Shown here piece after piece: positions 34,873 through 44,106 of a DNA stretch of 61,215 nucleotides (within the stretch, counting starts at the first letter, position 1; every line of letters begins with the position of its first letter). The stretch comes from Bacteroidia bacterium. GTDB lineage: Bacteria > Bacteroidota > Bacteroidia > Bacteroidales > JAPLDU01. The translations under genes were made by a program, and so were the position numbers. Location of the stretch: positions 1 to 61,215 of the forward strand of contig JAPLDU010000006.1 of the NCBI GenBank assembly GCA_026391255.1, read 5' to 3'. The notes under the pieces are model-generated. The model worked only from the letters and a program-made list of their open reading frames with translations. It was not told the origin of the DNA and made no database searches.

Positions 34873-35091
34873 TTATTTAAGTATTTTTAAAATTAAACGG
34901 TGCAAAGGTAGAAATTTTACCAATATAAAAATCAATATTTCGTAAAAATTTTATTAACAGGCAAAAGTGAATAAGGGAAGTAAAGTTGCACATTTGTTAA
35001 ACATCATCAGATCATGTATTTATAATGATCATGGATGTAAATATACAGGATGTCAGAAAAACCATAAGCGAAATAGCTGCTATTAAACATA

Positions 35092-35296
35092 TTAGTACCT
35101 AATTTCTGAAATCTTGACATGTTTTGGCATAAAAATCCAAAAAACAAATCACAAAAAACAAATAATAAGCAATATCAAAATTTCAAAGACGAAACAAACT
35201 ACTTTGAATTTGTCATTTTGTTGATTGATATTTATTTGTTATTTGTATTTTGTGATTTGTGATTTCTTGTTTGGTTCTGGCTCGTCCGGGTTGGCT
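35092..35296. repeat. MITE-like element, family 2, copy 2 (about 200 bp)
   Basis: Starts TTAGTACCTAATTTCTGAAA and ends CTCGTCCGGGTTGG, closely matching 14815-15005 throughout. The internal AAATCACAAAAAACAAATAA and TTATTTGTATTTTGTGATTT arms can fold back. It fills the gap before the MltD-like gene; the rest of 34873-35091 shows nothing clear. Confidence 0.8.
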
Positions 35297-35318
35297 GCCA
35301 TTACCCGATGGTTTCTGT

Positions 35319-36902
35319 TCAATCTGCAATCTTTTTTATTTTCAGTTTTTGTCCCGGTGATATACTGTGGTCATTGGTAATGTTATTCAATACCTTAATA
35401 TCATTATTATTGGTACCGGGATATTTGCGGGCAATATCCCACAAAGTATCGCCTGATTTTACAGTGTAAATAATATAGTTGCCATCAGTATCATAGTCTT
35501 TTTTTTTGTGTGAGGGGGAAGAAGCGGTTATTTTCTTCCATCCGGGTTTTTGTTTTTCATCAAGCGACATCTCATTGACTTTGCTATACACTGATTCATA
35601 TTCTTTTGGAACATAAATCAGGAGTTTCTGACCTGTTCTGAGTTTGTTGTGTTTTAATTTATTCCAGTGTTTAATATCAGAAATATTAACATCAAACCAG
35701 GCTGAAATGAAACCTATGTTATCCTGGGATTTAACAGTATAATAAACAGGAGACATGTGTGCCGGCTTTGATTTAAAGTTTCTTATATATTTTGACGGTG
35801 ATTTTAAACTATTGAGTGGATTGAAATAAAGCGAATCATGGTAAGTCAGTATTGAATCTTCGAGTTCAATATATTTTGTAATATATTTAAAAGGCAGGGT
35901 AAGAGAATAAGTTTTATCGCCGGCCGGGATCACTTCCCTTTTATACTGGGGATTCAGGTCCATCAACTCCTCAACCGGGATTTTCAGTACTTCAGCTACC
36001 TGTTCCAGGTGAAGGTTTTCTGAAACCGTAACGGTATCAATATTGTCCGGCATATCAATTTTTACAGGAACCAGTTTATGTTCCGAATAATAATTAGTCA
36101 CATAAGAAGCTGCTATGAATGCAGGAATATATCCCCGAGTTTCTTTGGGAAGTTTGTAGTAAATATCCCAGTAATCATTTTTACCACCGCAACGTTTGAT
36201 TGCTTTGTTTACATTGCCAGGTCCGCAATTATAGGCGGCAATCACAAGTGTCCAGTCGTTGTAAATTTTGTAAAGGTCATTCAGGTATCTTACAGCAGCA
36301 TAGGTCGCTTTTACAGGGTCGCACCGTTCATCTACAAATGAAGTAATTTCCAGTCCATACATTTTACCGGTGGAATAAATGAACTGCCATAATCCCATGG
36401 CTCCGGCCCTTGATATAGCCCGTGGATTCAAGGCAGATTCAATGACAGGCAGGTACCTGAGTTCAAGTGGTAATCCATATTCGTTAAGGACCTTTTCAAA
36501 CAAAGGGAAATAATAGTCGGTGAAACCAAGCATGATCTGGCATTTATCTCTTTTTTGCTTTGTATAAACATCAATGTAGCTTTTTACTATCTGGTTGTAA
36601 GGAAGGTTAATAGCTGATTTAAGGTGATTAAGCCTTGATATATATACAGAATCAGGAAAGTCGGGATATGTTGATATGTCAGATTTCTGAGAAGCTTCTT
36701 TCATTCTTTTCAAGGCTGCGGAATTCTTTATGTACCAAAGATCTACCAGGCTGTCAAGGGTACTGCTGAATCTGAATAATTCTTCTGAATGAATTTTGAC
36801 GATTGTATCTGTTCTTGTCGTATCTTTTAAAGCAGAGACCGAAGCATGTACCTGCAAATTCAGGATAGTAAGGAGTGTAATGGTAAAAACAGATATCCGC
36901 AT
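35319..36902 (-). CDS. MltD-like lytic transglycosylase with LysM domains
   Basis: A periplasmic or surface enzyme that cleaves peptidoglycan glycan strands. The 527-residue protein has a signal peptide (about 1-21), a helical N-terminal part, an SLT domain at about 135-290 with catalytic Glu155 ([11 protein letters not shown]), AGAMGLWQF and [11 protein letters not shown] motifs, and LysM domains at about 385-435 and 475-522 ([18 protein letters not shown]). A short linker stands between them. It follows DUF5683, ParB and ParA on the same strand, a gene order common in Bacteroidota. Repeats in the flanks suggest it ends the block. Confidence 0.93.
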   Translation of the reverse strand: MRISVFTITLLTILNLQVHASVSALKDTTRTDTIVKIHSEELFRFSSTLDSLVDLWYIKNSAALKRMKEASQKSDISTYPDFPDSVYISRLNHLKSAINLPYNQIVKSYIDVYTKQKRDKCQIMLGFTDYYFPLFEKVLNEYGLPLELRYLPVIESALNPRAISRAGAMGLWQFIYSTGKMYGLEITSFVDERCDPVKATYAAVRYLNDLYKIYNDWTLVIAAYNCGPGNVNKAIKRCGGKNDYWDIYYKLPKETRGYIPAFIAASYVTNYYSEHKLVPVKIDMPDNIDTVTVSENLHLEQVAEVLKIPVEELMDLNPQYKREVIPAGDKTYSLTLPFKYITKYIELEDSILTYHDSLYFNPLNSLKSPSKYIRNFKSKPAHMSPVYYTVKSQDNIGFISAWFDVNISDIKHWNKLKHNKLRTGQKLLIYVPKEYESVYSKVNEMSLDEKQKPGWKKITASSPSHKKKDYDTDGNYIIYTVKSGDTLWDIARKYPGTNNNDIKVLNNITNDHSISPGQKLKIKKIAD

Positions 36903-37021
36903 TATTTAAATTATTGATTATTCATCTGCAAAAGTATTTTTTTCTCTCTACTTTGTACCTTTAATTGATACGATTGCCTGTTAATAATTGTTAACAATAT
37001 TATTAACAATAACATACTTAT

Positions 37022-37588
37022 TTATTTAAAAGTGATAAACAGGTGAAATCCAAGGCCCGACTTCTTCCGTTGATCAAAAGTGAACATGGTTGGTTCCAGT
37101 TTTAAAGAAAGATCAGGACTGATATCATAGTCGAAAAAATGTGCGTCAACATTCGCATCAATGATGTTGAGTGCATACAGACCCGCGGCCAAAATGATAT
37201 CCAGGTCACGGTAGCGCCTGAATTCATCTTTGTAATACAGTAATTCTGTAGTGTCGAGTCTGCCTCCAAACGGATCAGTATTAGGGTTTCCGCTGGTTTC
37301 TGCAAGGTAAGCATTTTTATACTTGAGATACTGCCGGTTATTATCAATGATAAAATAGACCAGAGTTCCAATCCCGGCATATAAAACCGGTATTTTCCAG
37401 TACTTTTTATTATACGCCTGGCCGAGTCCGGGAAGAACAACAGAAAGTAATGCAGCTTTTTTTGGTGAATGTGATATGACAGGCGAAGTATCTGGTTTAT
37501 TATCGGATGATTGTGAATATAAACGGAATGACTGTCCGAAAAATAATATCCAGACTATGATTACAATATAAAAACATTTGTAAGTCAA
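37022..37588 (-). CDS. DUF5683 family membrane protein
   Basis: A 188-residue protein with a signal peptide (about 1-25), a PKKAALLSVVLPGLGQAYNKKYWK motif split here as KKAALLSVVLPGLGQAYN and KKYWKIPVLYAG, and a second hydrophobic segment (ILAAGLYALNIIDANVDAH). This is typical for DUF5683, a family of unknown function regularly found between ParB and DapB/MltD genes in Bacteroidota. It lies between parB and the MltD-like gene here. A nonamer array (37590-37660) occupies its 5' flank. Confidence 0.85.
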   Translation of the reverse strand: MTYKCFYIVIIVWILFFGQSFRLYSQSSDNKPDTSPVISHSPKKAALLSVVLPGLGQAYNKKYWKIPVLYAGIGTLVYFIIDNNRQYLKYKNAYLAETSGNPNTDPFGGRLDTTELLYYKDEFRRYRDLDIILAAGLYALNIIDANVDAHFFDYDISPDLSLKLEPTMFTFDQRKKSGLGFHLFITFK

Positions 37589-37589
37589 T

Positions 37590-37697
37590 TGATTAAGTTC
37601 ATAAAGTTCATAAAGTTCATAAAGTTTGTAAAGTTCATAAAGTTCATAAAGTTCATAAAGTCCTGATACTTGATACTTGATACCTGATACTCATCAC
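37590..37697. repeat. Nonamer (AAAGTTCAT) and heptamer (CTGATAC) arrays
   Basis: Eight 9-bp units at about 37590-37662, then 7-bp GATACTT/GATACCT units to about 37697, between the DUF5683 gene and parB. Confidence 0.88.
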
Positions 37698-37705
37698 TCC
37701 TTCAA

Positions 37706-38581
37706 TTAACTATTCAGTTTGTCAAGAATTCCGATAATGCGCTCAAGGTCTTCGTCAGAATTGAAAGGAATGATGATCCTTCCCTTGCCGTTTTTTTCCC
37801 TTCTGAACTGAATGTGTGAGTTGAAATATTTTGAAAGGTGCTGTTGTAACTGAAGGTAAGCTTCCGGATTAACAATAGGAACCGGTGATTTTTTTACCAT
37901 ATGTTTTTCCTTGGTGAAGAGGTTCTTTACCATTTCTTCCGTTTTGCGAACAGATAATTCTTTTCCGATGATCTGAAGACAAAGACTGATCTGTGTTTCA
38001 GGGTTATCAATGTTGATCAGCGGTAGGGCATGACCCATGGAAATTTTCCTGTTACGTAAAGCAAGCTGAATTTCGGCAGGCAGCTTTAGTAATCTCAATG
38101 AATTGGTAATGGAGGAACGTTTTTTACCGACTCTTTCGCTAAGCTGTTCCTGGGTAAGCCTGCATTCTTCAATCAGACGCTGGTAACTTATGGCAATCTC
38201 TACAGGATCAAGGTCCTGTCTCTGGATATTTTCGGTAAGTGCGAGTTCCAGCATAGCTTGGTCGTCAGCTTTACGGACATAGGCAGGTATTTCCTTCAAT
38301 CCTGCAATTTTTGATGCCCGGTAGCGCCGTTCACCAGTGATCAGCTGATATCTGCCCTGTTCTGTTTCCCTAACGGTGATAGGCTGGATTACACCAAGTT
38401 CCTTTATTGAACTGGCTAATTCAAGAAGAGATTCTTCATCAAATGTTTTGCGGGGTTGAAATGGATTAACCTCAATATAATCAATCCTGATATCTGAAGT
38501 GAAATCAGATTTGGGTAATTCACCGGCATCTTCAATTAATGCACCAAGACCTCTTCCCAAAACGCTTTTTTTTGTTACCAT
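37706..38581 (-). CDS. parB: Chromosome partitioning protein ParB
   Basis: A DNA-binding CTPase that loads at parS sites and with ParA segregates the chromosome. The N-terminal KSVLGRGLGALIEDAG stretch, the nuclease-like domain with NPFQPRKTFDEESLLELA and TGERRYRASKIAGL (CTP-binding GERRxRA), the central HTH domain (LTQEQLSERVGKKRSSI) and a C-terminal dimer domain are all visible. The start at 38581 (MVTKKSVLG) fits the family; an ATG at 38593 would overlap parA by 8 bp. 291 residues. No parS palindrome was recognised in the window. Confidence 0.94.
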   Translation of the reverse strand: MVTKKSVLGRGLGALIEDAGELPKSDFTSDIRIDYIEVNPFQPRKTFDEESLLELASSIKELGVIQPITVRETEQGRYQLITGERRYRASKIAGLKEIPAYVRKADDQAMLELALTENIQRQDLDPVEIAISYQRLIEECRLTQEQLSERVGKKRSSITNSLRLLKLPAEIQLALRNRKISMGHALPLINIDNPETQISLCLQIIGKELSVRKTEEMVKNLFTKEKHMVKKSPVPIVNPEAYLQLQQHLSKYFNSHIQFRREKNGKGRIIIPFNSDEDLERIIGILDKLNS

Positions 38582-38585
38582 AATG

Positions 38586-39386
38586 TCAATCAATAATTTT
38601 CTCAGATGAATTGATCCTGGTCATGTTATTTTTCTGGAGTAGTTCACGTGCCAGGTTAAGGTAGTTTTTAGCTCCTGTCGAATCGGCATCATAGAGTATT
38701 GCAGGTTGTCCATAACTTGGAGCTTCACCCAGTTTAACATTTCTCGAGATAATAGTTTCGAATACCATGTTCTGGAAATGTGTCCTGACTTCTTCCACAA
38801 CCTGGTTTGAAAGTCGCAGGCGGGCATCGTACATGGTAAGCAGGAAACCTTCTATCTCAAGGGATGTATTCAGACGGCTCTGTATTATCTTGATGGTATT
38901 TAATAGTTTCCCCAGGCCCTCAAGTGCAAAATATTCGCATTGTACAGGCAGGATAAGTGAATCAGCGGCAGTAAGTGCATTGACAGTAAGCAACCCAAGG
39001 GATGGAGAACAATCGATAAATATAAAGTCGTAGTTATCCCGTATCCTCGAAATTACAGTACTCAAGACTTTTTCCCGGGCCGGAAGGCTGAGCATTTCTA
39101 TTTCAGCCCCCACCAGGTCAATGTTTGAAGGTATCAGGTCAAGCCCGTTGGTTTCACTGTGAAGAATTATTCCTGCAGGATCAGCCTGTTCTATCAGGCA
39201 GTCATATAATGTTGTTTTAATATTTCTGACATCAAAACCTATACCTGAAGAGGCATTGCCCTGGGGATCGGCATCTACAAGCAGTACCTTGAATTCAAGC
39301 ACAGCAAGGCTGGCTGCCAGGTTGATAGCCGTGGTCGTTTTTCCTACTCCGCCTTTCTGGTTTGCAATAGCAATTACTTTTGACAT
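38586..39386 (-). CDS. parA: Chromosome partitioning ATPase ParA (Soj)
   Basis: A Walker-type ATPase that moves ParB-bound origins along the nucleoid. The deviant Walker A KGGVGKTTTAINLA, Walker A' (VLLVDADPQGNAS) and Walker B (DFIFIDCSPSLG) are intact. 266 residues from the ATG at 39386 (MSKVIAIANQKGG); the longer frame from 39410 adds eight unrelated residues. It is separated from parB by only four bases, so they form one operon. ParAB usually lies near the replication origin, but no oriC features (DnaA, gidA) are in the window. Confidence 0.95.
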   Translation of the reverse strand: MSKVIAIANQKGGVGKTTTAINLAASLAVLEFKVLLVDADPQGNASSGIGFDVRNIKTTLYDCLIEQADPAGIILHSETNGLDLIPSNIDLVGAEIEMLSLPAREKVLSTVISRIRDNYDFIFIDCSPSLGLLTVNALTAADSLILPVQCEYFALEGLGKLLNTIKIIQSRLNTSLEIEGFLLTMYDARLRLSNQVVEEVRTHFQNMVFETIISRNVKLGEAPSYGQPAILYDADSTGAKNYLNLARELLQKNNMTRINSSEKIID

Positions 39387-39518
39387 ATCGTATTTGAGGA
39401 TGAACTGCAAAAATAGGAAAAAGTTTGGAGGCGCAAACAGGTTGAAAATTGAGCAGTTCAGATGGTTTTTTCAAAACCGGAGCATGCTATGCATTTAAAT
39501 GCTATCATTGTGGTTTGG

Positions 39519-39838
39519 ATTAGTGAATGGTGAATGGTGAATGGTGAATGGAAATCCAATTTGAAAATTTGAAAATGCGTAGCATTGAGCTTGTCGAAAT
39601 GTTCTAATTTGAAAATGAAAAACGATTTGCCCTGAAAGGGCTTGATCAACAGCTCAGGGCAACGCCCTGTGTGCATAGGTGAATATACAATAGTTTAAAG
39701 CCCTGAAAGGGCGTCAGCACGATCCCGGAAGGACAGAGCGAAGAGGTGAATGGTAAATAGTGAATGGTGAATGAGTTGACTTGTTACTCCATCACTCCAT
39801 CACTCCATCACATCATCACTCTCATCACCAGGGATAAA
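39519..39838. repeat. Mixed repeat region: GTGAATG heptamers, inverted-repeat element and CACTCCAT octamers
   Basis: The 39387-39888 gap has no gene. GTGAATG heptamers lie at 39523-39550; at 39551-39680 is an element whose inverted copy is at 47630-47761 (shared TTGAAAATTTGAAAATGCGT and CAGCTCAGGGCAACGCCCTG). GAATGGT units follow at about 39745-39772, and 8-bp CATCACTC units at about 39786-39830. Confidence 0.8.
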
Positions 39839-39888
39839 ATGACCTGATTATTTACACTGTTATTAAAAATGAAGATAGATACCAGCAA

Positions 39889-40278
39889 ATGAATTTTTTT
39901 AATAGAAGAAAATTACTGAAGAAAGCCAATTACCTGGACCTGACACCTGTTAAGCTTGCCAAATATGAAGTTGATGAGAAGGAACAGGTAATCATTATTG
40001 TATCCAAATTCAGGAATCCGTTCTGGAGAAATTTTCTGTTACCACGACGCAAATCTCCCGAATACCGTATCAGACTTGATGAGCTGGGATCAGCCACCTG
40101 GAATGAAATAAACGGCAGAAAAAAAGTTGGCGAGATATGTTCTTCTCTTTCCGGCAGGTTAGGTGAAAAAATCCATCCGGCTGAAGAGAGAGTAACACGT
40201 TACTTTACTTTACTATACGACCAGCGTTACATCAGCTTCAGGGAAATTACAAATGGTGATCCGCCAGTGGCGGAGTGA
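39889..40278 (+). CDS. PqqD family protein
   Basis: A 129-residue protein with the PqqD / RiPP recognition-element pattern: LDELGSATWNEINGRKKVGEI followed by EERVTRYFTLLYDQRYI (motifs in two pieces, LDELGSATWNEING and EERVTRYFTLL). PqqD proteins usually bind leader peptides for radical SAM enzymes, but no radical SAM gene or PqqA-like peptide is adjacent, and many Bacteroidota carry such orphan copies. The N-terminal 70 residues are basic and uncharacterised. Its last residues (GDPPVAE) come from the repeated TCCGCC-GGCGGA palindrome, as in icd, and its stop falls in a heptamer array. Confidence 0.8.
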   Translation: MNFFNRRKLLKKANYLDLTPVKLAKYEVDEKEQVIIIVSKFRNPFWRNFLLPRRKSPEYRIRLDELGSATWNEINGRKKVGEICSSLSGRLGEKIHPAEERVTRYFTLLYDQRYISFREITNGDPPVAE

Positions 40279-40430
40279 ATAGTGAATGGTGAGAAGTGAA
40301 TGGTGAGTAGTGAATGGTGAATAGTGAATGGTGAATAGTGAATGGTGAATAGTGAATGAGTAAAACCATCACTTCATCACTCCATCACTCACATCACTCC
40401 ATCACTCCATCACTTCATCCAAACTATCTG
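40256..40430. repeat. TCCGCC-GGCGGA palindrome, GTGAATG heptamers and CATCACTC octamers
   Basis: The palindrome (40260-40274) overlaps the last codons of the PqqD-like gene. It runs into GTGAATGGTGA heptamers (about 40275-40358) and then 8-bp CATCACTC units (to about 40430). Confidence 0.85.
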
Positions 40431-40528
40431 CCTGAACAAATCAATTAAAATTTTTACATGCAATAACAAGCATAGTATAAAATGAGTTATTTTTAGACAC
40501 TTAAATTATAAATTAATTTGGAGGAAAT

Positions 40529-41989
40529 ATGAGCGATCAAATTTTAAAATTAACACCAGAGACTGTCTGGAAGAATTTTTACAGTTTAACACAAATACCG
40601 CGTCCGTCGGGGAAAGAAGGAGCAGTGATTAATTTTGCCAAGAAATTTGGAGAGAACCTGGGATTACATACAGTTGTCGATTCTGTTGGCAATGTTATTA
40701 TTCGCAAGCCTGCCACACCGGGTATGGAAAAAAGAAAAGGGATTGTGTTACAGGGACACCTTGATATGGTACCCCAGAAGAACAGCGATAAAATCCACGA
40801 TTTTGAAAAGGATCCGATTGATCCTGTTATCGTAAATGATTGGGTAAAAGCTAATGGCACAACTCTGGGGGCTGATAATGGTATTGGTGTTGCTGCCATA
40901 TTATCTGTGCTTGAATCTAAGACTTTGGTTCATGGTCAGGTAGAAGCCTTGCTGACTATTGACGAAGAAACCGGAATGACAGGCGCGTTTGGCCTTCAGC
41001 CTGGAATGTTTACGGGTGAAATTCTGTTAAACCTTGATTCGGAAGATGAAGGCGAACTTTATATTGGTTGTGCAGGCGGTGTAAATGCCAACATGAAACT
41101 GGCATATCATATTGATGCCGTATCAGGTGATGTAAAGGCATACAAACTGAGTATTACAGGTTTGAAGGGAGGTCATTCAGGTCTGGATATCAACATGGGA
41201 AGAGGTAACTCGAATAAGTTGATGTTCAGGTTCCTGAAAAAGGCAACCACAGAATTCAAACTCAGACTGGCTACCATCGAAGGAGGCAGCCTCCGCAATG
41301 CAATTCCACGTGAAGCTTTTGCCGTTGTGGTGGTACCTGCAGGATTTTCTGCTCAATTTACGAAAGCAGTTGCTGAATATCAGGAAATTTACAGAAAAGA
41401 ACTTTCGGTAACCGAACCCGATCTTTCATTTGTGGCAGTTGAATGTAGCAAACCTGCATCTGTGATTGACATGAAAGCACAGATCAACCTGATCAATTCT
41501 GTTTATGCCTGTCCGAACGGTATGGTGAGATTAAGCGATAGCATACCTGGTCTGGTGGAAACATCGAATAATCTTGCTATTGTAAAATCACATCCGGAAT
41601 ATATTGAGATCACCTGTTTGTTGCGCAGTTCGGTTGATAGTGCAAAAGACGACCTTTCAATGGCAGTATCAAGTGTTTTTGAACTGGCAGGAGCTGAAGT
41701 GGAACTTTCCGGAGGCTACCCTGGCTGGAAACCAAATCCTGATTCGGAAATACTTACCCTGATGAAGGATATCTACAACAAAAAATACAACAAAATACCC
41801 GATGTAAAAGCCATTCATGCCGGCCTCGAATGTGGATTACTCGGTGGTGTATATCCTAACTGGGATATGATCTCATTTGGCCCCACCATTCGCCATCCTC
41901 ATTCACCTGATGAAAAAGTACTCATCTCCAGTGTTCAGAAATTCTGGGATTTTCTTGTGGAAGTGCTGAAAAATGCTCCTGTAGCCTGA
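40529..41989 (+). CDS. pepD: Aminoacyl-histidine dipeptidase (PepD)
   Basis: A cytosolic zinc dipeptidase of the M20 family that hydrolyses Xaa-His and other dipeptides. The 486-residue length and the metal-site motifs match: LQGHLDMVPQK (His, Asp), TTLGADNGIGVAA (bridging Asp), TIDEETGMTGAF (Glu pair), LDSEDEGEL and the C-terminal GPTIRHPHSPDE. The start has a true Shine-Dalgarno (GGAGG at 40520-40524, four bases before the ATG), which is rare in this window and suggests efficient translation. A Rho-independent terminator follows at 42013. It is probably a single-gene unit. Confidence 0.95.
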   Translation: MSDQILKLTPETVWKNFYSLTQIPRPSGKEGAVINFAKKFGENLGLHTVVDSVGNVIIRKPATPGMEKRKGIVLQGHLDMVPQKNSDKIHDFEKDPIDPVIVNDWVKANGTTLGADNGIGVAAILSVLESKTLVHGQVEALLTIDEETGMTGAFGLQPGMFTGEILLNLDSEDEGELYIGCAGGVNANMKLAYHIDAVSGDVKAYKLSITGLKGGHSGLDINMGRGNSNKLMFRFLKKATTEFKLRLATIEGGSLRNAIPREAFAVVVVPAGFSAQFTKAVAEYQEIYRKELSVTEPDLSFVAVECSKPASVIDMKAQINLINSVYACPNGMVRLSDSIPGLVETSNNLAIVKSHPEYIEITCLLRSSVDSAKDDLSMAVSSVFELAGAEVELSGGYPGWKPNPDSEILTLMKDIYNKKYNKIPDVKAIHAGLECGLLGGVYPNWDMISFGPTIRHPHSPDEKVLISSVQKFWDFLVEVLKNAPVA

Positions 41990-42012
41990 GAAGGCTTAGC
42001 ATAAATTATATT

Positions 42013-42047
42013 AAAAAAACCGGCCACATAGTGCCGGTTTTTTTTTC
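42013..42047 (+). terminator. Rho-independent terminator of pepD
   Basis: ACCGGC-cacatagt-GCCGGT hairpin with an A-run before and nine Ts after, about 25 nt past the stop. Confidence 0.88.
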
Positions 42048-42050
42048 AAG

Positions 42051-42195
42051 AATCAGGTATCAAGTATCAGGTAACAGGTATTGACAAAATTAGTAAATTC
42101 ACACCGTCGCCCAGTCTCTTAGTCTCTTCGTCGCCCCATCGCCTCATCGCCCCGTCGCTTCGTTCGCCCATTCTCTTCGTCACTCAGTCACTCAG
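42051..42195. repeat. ATCAGGT heptamers and CGTCGCCC/CTCTTCGT octamer-like array
   Basis: ATCAGGT-type heptamers (42053-42080) precede a degenerate array with units such as CGTCGCCC, CATCGCCC, CTCTTCGT and CACTCAGT (about 42103-42196). The array ends on the stop codon of the SagB-like gene. Confidence 0.75.
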
Positions 42196-42840
42196 TCACT
42201 TCTTCCCAACGGGATAACCTACCGACTGGGCAAAAATAATGTGCTGGCCGGTTTTGATACCCATGGCTTTTGCCAGTGTTTCTTTATCAACATAGGCTCT
42301 TACTCCTGTCGCAAGCCCTTCAGACGCACAAAAAAGATATACATTTTCACTGATAAAAGCAGCATCAGCGGCTGCATAAATATCTTTCTGCTGTTCCGGC
42401 TGATCACCCATCTTCGTATAATCAGCCACATAGACCAAAGTAAGAGGTGCATCTTTTACAAATTCCTGTTTACCGGTAAGTGAACGGATGTCATTTTTGT
42501 TGATATAAATCAGGCTTTGTTCAGTAGCGTTATACAAAAACAAGCCATCAGAAGCAGCAATATAAATATCTGTTTCCTGGTAATTCATGGCTGATGGTGC
42601 GGTTCTTTTTTTCTCCACTGCCCGATTGATTCCATCGGCAGCCCATAACAAATCAGAAATAAGCTGATCAGGCAGTTTTTGCGTGCTGAACTCACGGCTG
42701 GTCTTTCGCTCTTTGAGAGCTTTCATCAGAGGAATGCCTCTGTCTGTCTGAGGTACAGGCAGTTTTCTGCTTTCCAGTATCTGTGCAAACGATGTGATAT
42801 AACCAAAAATCAGGATGACAGAAATCAGAAAAATTTTCAT
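42196..42840 (-). CDS. Exported SagB/ThcOx-type nitroreductase-like protein
   Basis: A 214-residue nitroreductase-fold FMN oxidoreductase. A signal peptide (about 1-19, ending TSFAQ) is followed by the family pattern: LMKALKERKTSREFSTQKLP, LLWAADGINRA, APSAMNYQETDIYIA, ADAAFISENVYLFCASEGLATG and a C-terminal GYPVGKK. SagB/ThcOx enzymes oxidise azolines in RiPPs or act on small molecules; with a signal peptide this one is probably periplasmic, where function is unknown. The stop codon falls in a repeat array. Confidence 0.85.
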   Translation of the reverse strand: MKIFLISVILIFGYITSFAQILESRKLPVPQTDRGIPLMKALKERKTSREFSTQKLPDQLISDLLWAADGINRAVEKKRTAPSAMNYQETDIYIAASDGLFLYNATEQSLIYINKNDIRSLTGKQEFVKDAPLTLVYVADYTKMGDQPEQQKDIYAAADAAFISENVYLFCASEGLATGVRAYVDKETLAKAMGIKTGQHIIFAQSVGYPVGKK

Positions 42841-42841
42841 A

Positions 42842-43155
42842 TCAGATTAAAGTTTATAAAGTTGAAAGTTCATAAAGTTTATAAAGTCTGTAACAAAAAC
42901 GTTCGCTCTTTTGCTTAATCATTTCGTCATAAACGTCATGATCGTCATGATCGTCATGATCGTCATGATCGTCATGATCGTCATGATCGTCATGATCGTC
43001 ATGAGTCGCTTTGTCGCTTAGTCATTTCGTTAGCTCAGTCTCTTCGTTTCTTCGTCGCCCCGTCCCTCAGTCCCTCAGTCTCTTCGTCATTTCGTCACTA
43101 CTTCCCTTCCTCACCCAGTCACTCACCACTCACCACTCACTCCGCCACCGGCGGA
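42842..43155. repeat. Nonamer arrays (AAAGTTTAT; CGTCATGAT), octamers and TCCGCC-GGCGGA palindrome
   Basis: Nonamers AAAGTTNAT at about 42848-42888, then about nine CGTCATGAT units (42925-43005). Degenerate CTTCGTC/CCCAGTC/CACTCAC units follow to about 43140, and the palindrome TCCGCCACCGGCGGA lies at 43141-43155, directly next to the stop codon of the following gene. The whole 315-bp gap is repeat. Confidence 0.85.
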
Positions 43156-43869
43156 TCACACTCTTATTCCTTTGATCTGTTCGTTTTCCTTTGAATTGTT
43201 CCCGTATTTATTCTTCACGTATAATTTAATAATTTGTATCCTGTTTTTCATTTCTTCATACAAATATTTCCTATTAATCCGGGTTTCTGACAAATCCCTG
43301 TATGTATTGTTTACATCAAAGTTCATTTTGATAATCTGTTCGGAAAACAACTTTAAAGTTTCTGTTTTAACATGAATAGCTGATGGCTTGTACCTTGGCA
43401 ATTCAGAAATAATAGTGACCATTTCATTAAACAAATCGAGTATTGCTTCAAATGATTTTTCGCTTTTTGCCATTGCCTGATCAGCATCTGGTTGGTTCGG
43501 AAAGACAATCACCTTAATTACTTTGGATGTTTTGATTTTTTTTACTAAGTTGTTAACTTTTTTAAAATCAGACGAATCCTTGCCAATAAATGCCTGTACT
43601 GCAGTGAGTATGGGTAGTAATCGCTCTTCAAGAGAATTTTCCTCAAATTTATATGCTTTAAGCCTTCTGTCCACGGCAGTTTCGTACATCTCAGTCAGTT
43701 CTTTTTCCCTATAATAAGATTCGAGAACAAGATCAATCAACCGGTACATATTTTCAGGTAGTTCATCTTTTCCTGATGGACTGAAACCCTGAAATTTACT
43801 GCAAATTTCAATTAATTCCCTGGCTTTCTCAAGCTTGGCAATAAATCCATTTTCAACTTTAGTAACCAT
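43156..43869 (-). CDS. Helical protein of unknown function
   Basis: A 237-residue protein, mostly alpha-helical, rich in Lys, Glu and Leu, without signal peptide or membrane segment. Features are an N-terminal helix (AKLEKARELIEICSKFQGFS), ENMYRLIDLVLESYYREKEL, and a long helical C-terminus (NNTYRDLSETRINRKYLYEE). It resembles no family recognised here. A repeat palindrome abuts its stop (GIRV then stop). Repeats lie on both sides. Codon use looks like the neighbours, so it is likely a real gene. Confidence 0.7.
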   Translation of the reverse strand: MVTKVENGFIAKLEKARELIEICSKFQGFSPSGKDELPENMYRLIDLVLESYYREKELTEMYETAVDRRLKAYKFEENSLEERLLPILTAVQAFIGKDSSDFKKVNNLVKKIKTSKVIKVIVFPNQPDADQAMAKSEKSFEAILDLFNEMVTIISELPRYKPSAIHVKTETLKLFSEQIIKMNFDVNNTYRDLSETRINRKYLYEEMKNRIQIIKLYVKNKYGNNSKENEQIKGIRV

Positions 43870-43910
43870 ACATTTGGCTAATTAGATGAAACAATTGTTT
43901 TCAAAGTTCA

Positions 43911-44106
43911 TAAAGGCAATAGGCAATAGGCAATAGGCAATAGGCAATAGGCAATAGGCAATAGGCAATAGGCATTAGGCATTAGGTAATATGAATTACA
44001 AGTAACGAGTCACAAGTTACGAAATATAAATTGTGACTTTACAAACTTTACGAACTTTACGAACTTTACAAACTTTACAAACTTTACAAACTTTACAAAC
44101 TTTTAA
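43911..44106. repeat. CAATAGG heptamer and AACTTTACA nonamer arrays
   Basis: About ten CAATAGG/CATTAGG units (43915-43986) and eight AACTTTACR units (about 44036-44102), with a short CAAGTTACGA patch between. Confidence 0.9.

Noticed and set aside
34505-34945. 146-residue Ala/Phe-rich membrane-like frame on the plus strand
   Set aside because: It is antisense to the Lys/Ala-rich lipoprotein, whose signal peptide, lipobox and terminator are clear; GCA/GCT-rich codons leave the opposite frame open.
37706-39386. Replication origin or parS sites near parAB
   Set aside because: No parS-like palindrome (TGTTCCACGTGGAAC type), DnaA-box cluster or gidA/dnaA genes were recognised.
39458-39676. Short frames beginning MHTGRCPELL (here) and MPTGRCPELL (47.6-47.9 kb)
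   Set aside because: They are similar only because they translate the two inverted copies of the same non-coding repeat; they start and end in different repeat contexts.
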